DNA of 64,000 bases from JAVXAG01 sp040307645. GTDB taxonomy: Bacteria; Bacillota; Clostridia; Peptostreptococcales; Anaerovoracaceae. The number at the start of each line of letters is the position of its first letter. Within the stretch, counting starts at the first letter, position 1. A model generated the notes under the pieces. The model made no database searches. It saw only the letters and a list, made by a program, of their open reading frames with translations, and was not told the origin of the DNA. Positions 9,078 to 16,921 of this stretch are shown here, piece by piece. The stretch lies in assembly GCA_040307645.1 (NCBI GenBank), contig JAWRJF010000096.1, positions 1 to 64,000 of the forward strand. The letters run 5' to 3'. The position numbers were made by a program, and so were the translations under genes.

Positions 9078-9825
9078 TTTTGCCCTCCTTTATAAAACCA
9101 ATAGCTTTTAATTCTGGTCTTGCAAAGGACTCTAGTCCAATTATTATTAACACTGTCAATATACCTTCAATGATTGCAAGAGGAAGCTGTGTCGGTGCAA
9201 ATACTGCTAAGAATTTGCCAAAGGATGCCATAATACCGCCAACTTCTGAAGGATGCGCTAAAGCAAGTTGCAAACTTGTAACACAATATGTAAAGATATC
9301 ACCTATCATTGCAGCTAAAAATATTGACACTTTTTTATTTACTTTTAAACCTGTACAAAGTTTATAAATACCGTATGATACGAAAGGTCCAGCAATTGCC
9401 ATAGAAAAAGTATTAGCTCCAAGAGTAGTAAGGCCTCCGTGGGCAAGTAAAATTGCCTGGAAAAGCAGTACTATTATACCAAGAATACTTACAGCAGCCG
9501 GTCCAAATAAAATCGCCCCAAGGCCAGTTCCTGTCATATGTGAACAACTACCTGTTACTGACGGAATCTTTAGGGAGGATATTACAAAAATAAATGCTCC
9601 CGCCATTGCTAAAACTGTTATTACTTTTTTGTGCTCGTTTAAAGTCTTCTTTATAGAAAAAAAACCTGCAACTAAAAACGGTAAGCTTATAGCTGCCCAG
9701 CCTATGCAATATGTTGGTGGTAAATATCCCTCCATAATATGCATTCCGCTAGCAGTAGGCACAATTCCAAATACCAAAGCTAATGCTGCAGTCAGCATTA
9801 CAATTCTTTTCTGCCATTTTGTCAT
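9070..9825 (-). CDS. cbiM: Cobalt ECF transporter substrate-binding CbiM
   Basis: CbiM is the membrane S-component that binds Co2+. The 251-residue precursor has an N-terminal hydrophobic leader ending in a Ser-Gly site directly before MHIMEGYLP. In this family the mature N-terminus (Met-His) supplies cobalt ligands, so leader cleavage is needed. Further ligands lie in SVTGSCSHMTGTGLGA. About seven membrane segments follow. It is the first gene of the cobalt operon and sits just downstream of the B12 riboswitch and its terminator. A supply of cobalt fits the adenosylcobalamin-dependent KamDE mutase encoded later in this window. Confidence 0.95.
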   Translation of the reverse strand: MTKWQKRIVMLTAALALVFGIVPTASGMHIMEGYLPPTYCIGWAAISLPFLVAGFFSIKKTLNEHKKVITVLAMAGAFIFVISSLKIPSVTGSCSHMTGTGLGAILFGPAAVSILGIIVLLFQAILLAHGGLTTLGANTFSMAIAGPFVSYGIYKLCTGLKVNKKVSIFLAAMIGDIFTYCVTSLQLALAHPSEVGGIMASFGKFLAVFAPTQLPLAIIEGILTVLIIIGLESFARPELKAIGFIKEGKNE

Positions 9826-9852
9826 TAGTTATACTCCTCTCTTTTTTTCATA

Positions 9853-9894
9853 ATAACAAAATACGCCTCATTCACTCTACTTGTGAATAGGCGT
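9853..9894 (-). terminator. Riboswitch expression-platform terminator
   Basis: On the minus strand a hairpin with arms ACGCCTATTCAC and GTGAATgAGGCGT (9863-9894) is followed by ATTTTG. It lies between the cobalamin aptamer and cbiM. It would stop transcription of cbiMNQO when the aptamer is bound (established mechanism for B12 riboswitches in Firmicutes, inferred here). Confidence 0.7.
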
Positions 9895-9970
9895 CTTACA
9901 TGTAACCTTCATAAAAAAGGGCTACACGAATACACCTAGTCATCGTTCGTAACTATGTGTAAATCGGCTG

Positions 9971-10125
9971 TAACAAGGTAGTTCTTCTGACTTCGACCTT
10001 AACGCAAAACACCTCGCCTTCCCAGTTTCCCAGTGGCTTATATGAGGGTTGCTATGTCTTCACAGCGGCGCGACCGTGCAAGCTTTTACTTGCTTATCTT
10101 TTAACCCGAGTGGGACCTTCTCACA
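9971..10125 (-). promoter_or_regulatory. Cobalamin (B12) riboswitch
   Basis: Read on the minus strand, the leader of cbiM carries the B12 box (GCCACTGGGAAACTGGGAAG, about 10017-10038), the upstream core GCACGGTCGCGCCGCTGTGA, and the 3' GTCAGAAGAACTACCTT that closes P1 with AAGGT at 10115-10119. These elements appear in the standard order of the AdoCbl aptamer. It controls cbiMNQO and perhaps tilS. The whole 318-base gap between spoIIE and cbiM is used by this leader. Confidence 0.93.
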
Positions 10126-10140
10126 TTCAATTGTATAATA

Positions 10141-10169
10141 ATTTTATACGGCTTTGCTAACTTTGTCAA
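10141..10169 (-). promoter_or_regulatory. Sigma70-type promoter of the cbi operon
   Basis: TTGACA (10164-10169, read on the minus strand), 17-base spacer, TAAAAT (10141-10146). The box lies over the 3' end of spoIIE and would start transcription just ahead of the cobalamin aptamer. Confidence 0.65.
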
Positions 10170-11943
10170 GAGTTGCAACCATTACTGTTAAATCATCCCT
10201 TTCTTTAAGCTGATATTTCTCTGCAGCCTTATTTACAATCAGTTCAGCAATTGTCTCAGGGTCCTTGGTTGTCATCTCTTTTAACCTGCTGATAAGCCAT
10301 TTACACCCTGGATCTTCTCTATCACAATCTGTTACACCATCTGATACCATTACTAATAAATCGCCTTTTTTTAGTTTTACATCTATATACTCAAGTTTAA
10401 GTCCTCCTATTATGCCAATAGGTAGGGCTGGTGTCTTTACCATTTCCACCTGGTCACCATGCTTTATAAAGGAAGTCGCTGCCCCCATTTTAAATAGCTT
10501 TGCTCTTCCCGTCTTGTGGCTGATTATTGCAAGGTCTACGGTAGCAAAAATCTCTGATTGGGTTTTTGTAAGCATTATACCATTAATTGTTTTCATCGCC
10601 AGATCTACATCAAATCCGGCATCAAGTAGTTTTCCTAAGGTAGTTACAACTAGCTTGCTCTCAACCGCTGCTTTTTCGCCTTTGCCCATCCCATCACTTA
10701 GTATCAATGCCGTCTTATTATTTGACAAAGTCATAGTTAGACAACTGTCTCCTGATACGCCCTCCAAGGAATATTTTGCAATACCGGTTTCCGTTTTGTA
10801 GCTTGGCCCACATGGTGTCAATGTAGAATTTTTATCTAATATGGATATTATTTTATCTGCAACTTTCTCCATTCCTTTAAACTGATAAGAAATAATCTGT
10901 CTATCATCAGTAGCCATGCTGTAAAGTTGTCCTAGACTATTAAAATTTTCTTTTTGCCTTTCAATATCACATCTTAAACCTTCTAATCTTAGATCCATGT
11001 ATGTAGTCTCTGTAGGCATAATTTTTTCTTTTGCCTTGAGGTATAATCTACTCAAAAATTGAGAGGGCACAGCTATTAAAACTGCGCTTGCTATGGCTAC
11101 AATATAAAATTCTTCAGCATCAGCAAGGAAGAACACTCCACTTTGTGCAACAGCAAAAATAGTTTTCTGATATTGCCCTTTTGTCATTTTTCCTAAAAAA
11201 TCGCCTGCAAGAAGACCTGTAGCTAAAAGCACTGCAAGGGTTTCCGGATGTTCAAAGGTATTTGTGATAATGCCTAGGGCAGAAAAACCGATGGGAACAA
11301 TAATAGCACTACTAATACCTCTCTCGCTTTGCAAACCCACTGCAAAAAAAATAGTAAAGCCTAAGATTAAATCCTTTTGTCCTATGCCAAAAATACACAG
11401 GCACATGGCCAATACTATGCAAAGAGTTATTTCCTCAGCCGAAAATTCATTTTTATCGTGTTCTTTTGACAAAATAACTTTTGCCCCTACTTCGAATATA
11501 TTTATAAGGACTGCAATTACAATAAGCTCTTTTATTAAAATCTCCGGTTTTAATAAGTAGATCATATTACTTAAAATGAAATACATTGAATTGGTAGCCG
11601 CTGTTACGGCCAAGGTAATTGCCACTCTTTGAGCCGTGGTTAATTTGACGGTATGCAAAAACAAGTAGAGTAAGCTGCAGACAACTATTGCTGCCAGATC
11701 GCCGTAGCAAAGAAGAGCCTTGTCATAATAGGTCATCATTGATAGCCATAATACCGGCACTAAGTATATGTTTACTGTATTTATAGAAAGCATCACGGTA
11801 ATCAAGGCTATGGCGCAAGGAAATGTGTTACCAAAAACAACTACTCTACCAATCAAAAATGTTATAAGAATTGTAGAAAATATGACTTTGCCATTAATCT
11901 CTATACCACTTCGATGTAATTTTTTCTTCTGTATGTATTCCAT
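10144..11943 (-). CDS. spoIIE: Stage II sporulation protein E phosphatase
   Basis: SpoIIE is the PP2C-type phosphatase at the asymmetric septum that dephosphorylates SpoIIAA and so activates sigma-F in the forespore. The 599-residue protein has about ten membrane segments in residues 20-300, a linker (about 310-375), and the PP2C domain from about 385. Metal-binding aspartates are visible in LILSDGMGKG and LLVMVSDGVTD. It is shorter than the B. subtilis protein (827 residues), as is common in Clostridia. AGAGGAG precedes the ATG. Two perfect Spo0A boxes lie upstream (see 11983-12029). The gene is monocistronic; the cbi promoter overlaps its 3' end. It marks the organism as a spore former. Confidence 0.95.
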   Translation of the reverse strand: MEYIQKKKLHRSGIEINGKVIFSTILITFLIGRVVVFGNTFPCAIALITVMLSINTVNIYLVPVLWLSMMTYYDKALLCYGDLAAIVVCSLLYLFLHTVKLTTAQRVAITLAVTAATNSMYFILSNMIYLLKPEILIKELIVIAVLINIFEVGAKVILSKEHDKNEFSAEEITLCIVLAMCLCIFGIGQKDLILGFTIFFAVGLQSERGISSAIIVPIGFSALGIITNTFEHPETLAVLLATGLLAGDFLGKMTKGQYQKTIFAVAQSGVFFLADAEEFYIVAIASAVLIAVPSQFLSRLYLKAKEKIMPTETTYMDLRLEGLRCDIERQKENFNSLGQLYSMATDDRQIISYQFKGMEKVADKIISILDKNSTLTPCGPSYKTETGIAKYSLEGVSGDSCLTMTLSNNKTALILSDGMGKGEKAAVESKLVVTTLGKLLDAGFDVDLAMKTINGIMLTKTQSEIFATVDLAIISHKTGRAKLFKMGAATSFIKHGDQVEMVKTPALPIGIIGGLKLEYIDVKLKKGDLLVMVSDGVTDCDREDPGCKWLISRLKEMTTKDPETIAELIVNKAAEKYQLKERDDLTVMVATLDKVSKAV

Positions 11944-11982
11944 TTTTTATCTCCTCTCAACACTGTTTTACCTTCTCTGTCT

Positions 11983-12029
11983 ATTTTACTCTTTCTACCT
12001 AAGCCTTTTTGTCGAATAGGGTTGTCGAA
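11983..12029 (-). promoter_or_regulatory. spoIIE promoter with two Spo0A boxes
   Basis: TGTCGAA occurs perfectly at 12010-12016 and 12023-12029 (plus strand; 13-base period). On the minus strand a TAAAAT -10 box (11983-11988) lies 21 bases from the nearer box, 40 bases before the spoIIE ATG. In B. subtilis, Spo0A~P activates spoIIE and spoIIG from sigma-A promoters with overlong spacing and 0A boxes around -35; the same geometry is seen here. Confidence 0.8.
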
Positions 12030-12102
12030 GTAAAATAATTTACATTCAATGGAAAAGAGGGTAAAAATATATAAGAGTTGACAAATGTCAAAAAACACAA
12101 AA

Positions 12103-12145
12103 AGTGGAGTTTTGAGATAAATTCTCTCAATAACTCCACTATAAA
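12103..12145 (-). terminator. Terminator of the metG-tatD operon
   Basis: On the minus strand AGTGGAGTT and AACTCCACT (12132-12140 and 12103-12111) form a stem with an inner TTGAGA/TCTCAA extension. It is followed by TTTTTGTGTTTTTTG. It sits after the tatD stop and ahead of the spoIIE promoter. Confidence 0.85.
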
Positions 12146-12169
12146 CTCACGGGCTCTTTCCAATTGTGT

Positions 12170-13006
12170 TTATTTTATATCAAAAAACACTTTTGCGTTT
12201 TCAAGTGTTCTCTTAGCAGCCTCTTCAAAAGTAATCCCTTTTATTTCGGCAACTTTTTCCAGTGTAAATCGGACATATGGAGATTTGTTTCTTTTTCCCC
12301 TATATGGCACTGGTGTCAGATATGGCATATCCGTTTCAACTAGAAGAAACTCAATTGGTGTATGCTCCACAACCTCTACTGTTTTCCTGTTATTTTTATA
12401 GGTAACAGGTCCTGCAATTGATATAGTTGCTCCTAACTTAACATATTGTCTTGCCAGTTCCTTGCTGCCGGAAAAACAATGCAAAAGCACCCTGCTGTCA
12501 CTTAGCTCCTCACCGCCTGGTCCCTTTCTTACCGGGAACCAGCTCTGACGTTCCTTAGAAAAGGCGCCCTCTTCCTTTAAGATTCTCAAGGTATCATCGT
12601 TGGCCTCTCTATCATGGATTACAATAGGCATCTTAAGCTGATTAGCCAGCTGAATCTGCCTTCTGAACCAAAACTGCTGAGACTCTTTCTCTGTGTCTTC
12701 GTAATGATAATCAAGACCGATTTCTCCAATAGCCTTTACTTTATCTTTTTTCGCAAGACCCTTTATCAGCTCTAATATCATCTCATCCATTTCTTTAGTG
12801 TCGCTTGGGTGTACCCCAACTGCAGCATAACACCAGGAATTTTTTTCAGCATCTTTCGTTGCCTGAAGTGAGCTCTCAAGATCAAAACCGATATCCATTA
12901 CATAAGATAAATCAGAAGCCTCAATTTCTTTAATCAAGGCTTCTCGTTGTTCATCTGTAAAGGTATCGTTATTTATATGCGCATGTGAATCAAATAACAT
13001 CTTCAA
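12170..13006 (-). CDS. tatD: TatD-family metal-dependent hydrolase
   Basis: TatD proteins are metal-dependent deoxyribonucleases/exonucleases of the amidohydrolase superfamily acting in DNA quality control. The 278 residues begin with the metal ligands FDSHAHIND, and carry GEIGLDYHYE, IVIHDREA, LLHCFSGS and ETDMPYLTP, all standard metal and substrate motifs in order. It begins 17 bases after metG, a pairing common in Firmicutes, and the two are followed by a strong terminator. The family also carries out D-aminoacyl-tRNA removal in some lineages, so the precise substrate is uncertain. Confidence 0.93.
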   Translation of the reverse strand: MKMLFDSHAHINNDTFTDEQREALIKEIEASDLSYVMDIGFDLESSLQATKDAEKNSWCYAAVGVHPSDTKEMDEMILELIKGLAKKDKVKAIGEIGLDYHYEDTEKESQQFWFRRQIQLANQLKMPIVIHDREANDDTLRILKEEGAFSKERQSWFPVRKGPGGEELSDSRVLLHCFSGSKELARQYVKLGATISIAGPVTYKNNRKTVEVVEHTPIEFLLVETDMPYLTPVPYRGKRNKSPYVRFTLEKVAEIKGITFEEAAKRTLENAKVFFDIK

Positions 13007-13023
13007 TACCTCTTTTATATATT

Positions 13024-14952
13024 TTAGCTTACTACTTCACCATCTGGGGCCTCAGTAGTTACAATTTCACATCTCTTACCATTTTCCGCAAAGAGAAGCA
13101 TACCCTTTGATTCTAACCCTCTAAGCTTTCTTGGTTTTAGGTTTGCCACTACAATTACCTTTTTACCAACCATTTCTTCCGGAGTGAAATCTTCCGCAAC
13201 ACCAGAGATAATCTGTCGCTTCTCGGTTCCCATCTTCACCTGGAATACTAATAGCTTATCAGCTTTAGGATGTTTCTCTGCACTTAGAATTGTACCGACT
13301 CTGAAATCTATTTTGTCGAAATCATCATATTCTATTTCCGGTTTCAATTCTAATGGAATATTCTCTTCTTCAGGATTTTTACCTGCATTTTGCATTTCTT
13401 CAAGTTCTGCCAATTCTTTCTCAATATCCAGTCTAGGGAAGATTGGATTTCCCTTTTTAACCTGTTCTTGATACATCATTTCGAAATCAAAAGCGTCTTC
13501 CCACACAACATCTGCATACCAAAGTCCCATTTGCTTTCTGATTTCAGCAGAAGTAGTATGCATAAATGGATGGATTAAAATCGAAATGATTCTCAGCGAT
13601 TCAGCTAAGTTATGAAGCACTGTATCTAACTCCGGTTTTTTAGCCTCATCCTTAGCAAGTACCCAAGGGGCCTTCTCGTCTATATATTTATTAGCTCTTC
13701 TAACTACGATCCAAATTTCTTCAAGTGCCATGTTAAAGGCAAATTTATCCATCTGTTCCTCAACCTTTGATGCTGCACCGGTTGCAATTGATTTTAGATC
13801 TTTATCTATATCATCCTCACCATGTGAATCAGGAACAACGCCTCCGTTATACTTTTCAATCATTGAAACAGTTCTTGAAACAAGATTTCCAAGGTCATTG
13901 GCAAGGTCGTAGTTCATTCTTTTTAGCATTACCTCATTGGTAAACACTCCATCTTGTCCAAAGGTATATTCTCTAAGCAAAAAGTATTTTAATGCGTCAA
14001 TTCCATATCTTTCTATTAGCTTAACCGGATCTACAACGTTGCCTTTTGATTTAGACATTTTACCGCCTTCTAAAAGCAGCCATCCGTGACCTAAAACTTG
14101 TTTTGGAAGTGGAAGCTCCATTGACATCAACATTGCCGGCCAGATTATTGTGTGAAATCTTACTATTTCTTTTCCTACTAAATGAACGTTTACCGGCCAG
14201 TATTTTTCATATAGTTCAGGAGAATCCGGATATCCCAAAGCAGTGATATAGTTTGTAAGAGCATCAAGCCATACATATATTACATGCTTTTCATCAATTG
14301 GAACTGGAATACCCCAATCAAAGGTTGATCTTGATATACATAGGTCATCAAGGCCTTGTTTTACAAAAGCAAGCATTTCGTTTCTTCTTGATTCTGGCTG
14401 TAAAAATTGTGGATTGTTTTCGAATAAGTCTATTAATCTATCCTGATATTCAGACAGTTTAAAGAAATAAGCCTCTTCTTTAGCTTTCTTTACCGGTCTG
14501 CCACAATCAGGGCAACATCCATCTACAAGTTGGCTTTCTGTCCAGAATGATTCGCAAGGAGTGCAGTACATTCCTTCATATTCACCTTTATATATATCGC
14601 CTTTTTCATATAATTTCATGAAGATTTTCTGTACTCTTTCTACATGTCTAGGTTCTGTAGTCCTAATAAAATCATCGTATGAAATCTCCATAGTTTTCCA
14701 TAAGTCTTTAATTCCAGAAACTACACCATCTACATATTCCTGTGGTGATACGCCTTTTTCCTCTGCGATTGTCTGGATTTTCTGTCCATGCTCATCAGTA
14801 CCGGTTAAAAATCTAACATCATACCCACACAGTCTCTTAAATCTAGCCATAGCATCTGCCATAACTGTACAATAGGTGTGTCCTATATGAAGGTTTGAGC
14901 TTGGGTAGTAAATTGGGGTTGTAATATAATATTTTCCCTTTTTCTCTGTCAT
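13024..14952 (-). CDS. metG: Methionyl-tRNA synthetase
   Basis: MetRS charges initiator and elongator tRNA(Met). The 642-residue protein has HIGH-type NLHIGHTY, a zinc knuckle (CTPCESFW...CCPDCGRP, about 127-148), KMSKSKGN (about 297-304), the anticodon domain, and a C-terminal tRNA-binding OB fold from about 540 (DFRVGTILSAEKHPKADKLL). All catalytic motifs are intact. AAAGGAAG precedes the ATG. The leader is not a T-box: neither the T-box bulge nor a specifier loop is visible. A small hairpin lies next to the ribosome site (14974-14993). Confidence 0.97.
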   Translation of the reverse strand: MTEKKGKYYITTPIYYPSSNLHIGHTYCTVMADAMARFKRLCGYDVRFLTGTDEHGQKIQTIAEEKGVSPQEYVDGVVSGIKDLWKTMEISYDDFIRTTEPRHVERVQKIFMKLYEKGDIYKGEYEGMYCTPCESFWTESQLVDGCCPDCGRPVKKAKEEAYFFKLSEYQDRLIDLFENNPQFLQPESRRNEMLAFVKQGLDDLCISRSTFDWGIPVPIDEKHVIYVWLDALTNYITALGYPDSPELYEKYWPVNVHLVGKEIVRFHTIIWPAMLMSMELPLPKQVLGHGWLLLEGGKMSKSKGNVVDPVKLIERYGIDALKYFLLREYTFGQDGVFTNEVMLKRMNYDLANDLGNLVSRTVSMIEKYNGGVVPDSHGEDDIDKDLKSIATGAASKVEEQMDKFAFNMALEEIWIVVRRANKYIDEKAPWVLAKDEAKKPELDTVLHNLAESLRIISILIHPFMHTTSAEIRKQMGLWYADVVWEDAFDFEMMYQEQVKKGNPIFPRLDIEKELAELEEMQNAGKNPEEENIPLELKPEIEYDDFDKIDFRVGTILSAEKHPKADKLLVFQVKMGTEKRQIISGVAEDFTPEEMVGKKVIVVANLKPRKLRGLESKGMLLFAENGKRCEIVTTEAPDGEVVS

Positions 14953-14973
14953 TTTTAAATCTTCCTTTCGTCT

Positions 14974-14993
14974 CCCTATCGAATGAGATAGGG
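14974..14993 (-). promoter_or_regulatory. Hairpin next to the metG ribosome site
   Basis: Perfect 7-bp arms CCCTATC/GATAGGG with a 6-base loop lie 5 bases upstream of the metG Shine-Dalgarno. No U tract follows, so it is not a terminator. It may affect translation or mRNA stability; the role is unknown. Confidence 0.4.
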
Positions 14994-15039
14994 TAGTTAT
15001 TACCTTTTAGGATACCATATTCTAGCTAAAAATAAAAGG

Positions 15040-15431
15040 GCCATATGCCCGACTTTTTAAAGGCTCTATAATAAATGCTGAGTCCTTGGTTTTTTTGGTT
15101 CCCTGAGCCGCAGTTTTTCTTCGATTTGAATTTCACAAGAGCTGGCTTTTATAGTTAATTTTTAGGGATTTAAGGGCTTTAAGGGATTTAAGAGATTTAT
15201 CACAAAGCTCTACTTTCACGGTTTTTTGAGCTGTCTGGGATAAAAATTTATCCCCGATTTTCGTCAGATTGCTACTTTGTGATAAACCGAATAATATAAC
15301 ATCATTTATTTGACTTAGATCAAGTAACAAAACTGGACGCATGAAAATGCGTCCAGAAAGTCATTTTTTTATTAAATTGTTTGTCACCCCACCATTTGGT
15401 AACGAGACTTTTTAAAAGTCTGGCATATGGC
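15040..15431. repeat. 392-bp non-coding element with inverted ends
   Basis: GCCATATGCC at 15040-15049 is matched by its reverse complement at 15422-15431. The similarity continues inward for about 10 more bases (GACTTTT). Inside lie a second inverted pair (TTTATCACAAAG at 15196-15207 and CTTTGTGATAAA near 15275-15286), a small GGGATAAA/TTTATCCC hairpin between them (15237-15254), and a degenerate 9-mer tandem array (GGGATTTAA/GGGCTTTAA, about 15165-15199). It also holds the terminator at 15333-15356. This region fills the metG to small-gene gap (14953-15450). The only frames inside are repeat artefacts. It may be a MITE-like element or a structured RNA. Confidence 0.5.
15333..15356. terminator. 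Bidirectional CTGGACGC hairpin terminator
   Basis: A perfect 10-bp stem CTGGACGCAT/ATGCGTCCAG with a GAAA loop. TTTTGTTACTT follows on the minus strand and ATTTTTTT lies close by on the plus strand. It is placed to end the transcript of the 15451-16314 genes. Almost the same stem recurs at 44018. Confidence 0.75.
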
Positions 15432-15450
15432 TTCTACAGTTAACAATTAA

Positions 15451-15675
15451 TTAGTCTATATCTTCCTCTGACAAGTCTTCTCCTGCCCATTCTTCATCAG
15501 GCCAATCTTCATTAATAAAGATTTTTTTCATGATTCTGTCCATCCCAACCACTACAGTTGTTCCAGCAACAAATCCAATTCCAAGGATTGCTAAAGCCGC
15601 CTTTGCTGCCTTAGAAGGTTTCTTTCTTCCAGTATCAGCCTTGTTTGGGTTTAGTTCAAATTTACTCTTTTTCAT
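15451..15675 (-). CDS. Small acidic single-pass membrane protein
   Basis: A 74-residue protein I do not recognise. The basic N-terminus (MKKSKFELNPNKADTGRKKPSKAAK) leads into one membrane segment (about 27-47, AALAILGIGFVAGTTVVVGM). A strongly acidic tail follows (NEDWPDEEWAGEDLSEEDID). A full AAGGAGG site precedes the ATG and the gene begins 24 bases after the cytidylate-kinase-like gene, so both are one transcript. The charge pattern suggests the N-terminus is cytoplasmic. Codon use looks like its neighbours. Confidence 0.75.
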   Translation of the reverse strand: MKKSKFELNPNKADTGRKKPSKAAKAALAILGIGFVAGTTVVVGMDRIMKKIFINEDWPDEEWAGEDLSEEDID

Positions 15676-15699
15676 AAGTTCCTCCTTATCTTCACACTA

Positions 15700-16314
15700 T
15701 TATCTATATGACCTATTTTTTATGTAGCTGGCAATTAATGTTGCCGCTTCCTCCTCATTAATATAGCTAGAGTTAATAGCAATATTATAATTATGGTAAT
15801 CGCCCCACTTCTGGCATGTATGATAATTATAATAATTCTGCCTTGCCTTGTCGTAGTCCCCTACAACCTCTTTAGCCTTTTTAGAATCTTCCCCATAAAC
15901 ATCAATGGCTCTTTTAATTCTATCTTCTATCTCACCATAGATGAAGACGTTTGTAACACCAGGCATATCATTTAGTACATAATCTGCACATCGTCCAACA
16001 ATCACCCCTTCACCGGTTTCACCAATCTGCTTAATCACTTCAAACTGCGCTAAAAACAGCCTTTCATTCATGGACAAAGCATCCCTTGTAATCCCATCTC
16101 CGAAATTGATTGCAGAAGAAAGGCTATAAGAAAAACTACTCTTTGCCCTTAGCTCTGCACCTTCAACAATTTCTCTAGCTAGACCGCTTTTTTTAACAGC
16201 CATCTCTATTATCTCTCTATCATAAAATGGTACTCCCAGCTTTTCAGCTAGCAACTTACCAATAATTCTTCCACCACTGCCATATTCTCTACTTATTGTA
16301 ACCAGTTTCTTCAT
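15700..16314 (-). CDS. Cytidylate kinase-like family protein
   Basis: A 204-residue P-loop nucleotide-kinase homologue of the cytidylate-kinase-like group common in Clostridia. It begins LVTISREYGSGGRIIGKLLAEKLGVPFYDREII, the Cmk-like pattern in which the usual GKS/T Walker lysine is replaced by SGGRIIG. VGRCADYVL and IYGEIEDRIKR follow. True Cmk carries GPAGAGKS, so the phosphorylated substrate of this group is not established. AGGAGGAAG precedes the ATG. It heads a two-gene unit with the small membrane protein. Family is firm, substrate unknown. Confidence 0.8.
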   Translation of the reverse strand: MKKLVTISREYGSGGRIIGKLLAEKLGVPFYDREIIEMAVKKSGLAREIVEGAELRAKSSFSYSLSSAINFGDGITRDALSMNERLFLAQFEVIKQIGETGEGVIVGRCADYVLNDMPGVTNVFIYGEIEDRIKRAIDVYGEDSKKAKEVVGDYDKARQNYYNYHTCQKWGDYHNYNIAINSSYINEEEAATLIASYIKNRSYR

Positions 16315-16470
16315 AACAGCTTCCTCCTAAGATTCTTTTATACTATTATATACCTTTTATGGTTGAAAGAAAACCTAAATATTTTGTCAACTTTTTATGG
16401 TGCGTTATCTTCATTATGTATGTTAATGTTGAAGTGTAAAACCATGCCCGCTAATTGAAATTATCATTGG

Positions 16471-16515
16471 ATTTGCGACTGACTTTTTGAAAATACGGAA
16501 AACCAGTCGCAATTT
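16471..16515. repeat. Hairpin repeat, copy 1
   Basis: ATTTGCGACTGACTTTTTGA and what follows form a stem-loop: GCGACTG pairs with CAGTCGC (16504-16510) across an AT-rich loop. A second copy lies 237 bases downstream. Both are in the gap 16315-16921, which has no supportable gene. Confidence 0.65.
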
Positions 16516-16562
16516 CTTCTTTCTAGAGATAAAACGGACAGTTTTTTGCCTTTTAATGGAAG

Positions 16563-16645
16563 TTTATGTAAGAAAAGAGTAACAAACAAGGCCTTTATGT
16601 AAGTTAAAGCAATTTATGTAAAATATATACTGTGAATTTATGTCA
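16563..16645 (+). repeat. Four direct TTTATGTAA motifs
   Basis: TTTATGTAA occurs at 16563-16571, 16594-16602 and 16613-16621, and TTTATGTCA at 16637-16645, all on the plus strand, 31, 19 and 24 bases apart. They lie between the two hairpin repeats and upstream of the MarR operon. This could be a binding-site array; no factor is known to me. Confidence 0.45.
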
Positions 16646-16707
16646 ATAACAACCAATTAAGGAGTAAAAGACCTTAAAACTTACCCACAAAATGTTTTTA
16701 CCATACG

Positions 16708-16760
16708 ATTTGCGACTGACTTTTTGAAAATATGGAAACCGAGTAAATCCAGTCGCAATT
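16708..16760. repeat. Hairpin repeat, copy 2
   Basis: The first 25 or so bases match copy 1 at 16471 almost exactly. An insertion of about 8 bases lies in the loop, and the closing CAGTCGCAATT is the same. The stem is kept while the loop differs, which suggests selection on the fold or a recent duplication. Confidence 0.65.
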
Positions 16761-16795
16761 CCCTCTCTCGAAAAAGAAAGTGGGCAGATCTAAAG

Positions 16796-16883
16796 TAGTT
16801 GACAACGCTAAAATATTTTCTATAAATATTTTAGTTGTTTTTGCAACTAATTAGTTGACAATGCAACTAATTGGGTTTATACT
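16796..16883 (+). promoter_or_regulatory. MarR-operon promoter with operator palindromes
   Basis: TTGACA (16855-16860), a 17-base spacer and TATACT (16878-16883) form a near-consensus promoter. CAACTAATTAGTTG (16844-16857) is a perfect palindrome over -35, and ATTAGTTG-N6-CAACTAAT covers -35 and the spacer. Farther upstream CTAAAATATTT and AAATATTTTAG form an 11-bp inverted repeat around 16808-16834, next to GTTGACAAC. Such palindromes are typical MarR sites, so the regulator probably represses its own operon. Confidence 0.8.
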
Positions 16884-16921
16884 CTCACCTATGTAAAAAA
16901 AAAGAAAGGGATGAAATTAAA

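Noticed and set aside
11901..12098. 65-codon frame on the minus strand
   Set aside because: It overlaps the spoIIE promoter, Spo0A boxes and the spoIIE start in another frame, with no coding signs.
14953..15039. T-box leader for metG
   Set aside because: No T-box sequence (AGGGTGGNACCGCG type), specifier loop or terminator/antiterminator pair is visible; only a small hairpin near the ribosome site.
15133..15342. 69-codon frame on the minus strand
   Set aside because: It lies inside the inverted-repeat element, has no good ribosome site, and its Lys-Ser-Leu repeats come from the 9-mer array.
16471..16760. CRISPR array
   Set aside because: Only two copies, spaced 237 bases, palindromic with variable loops, and no cas genes.
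16871..16921. Longer MarR start at a TTG
   Set aside because: It overlaps the -10 box, so it would be upstream of the transcript start; the ATG at 16922 has a good ribosome site.
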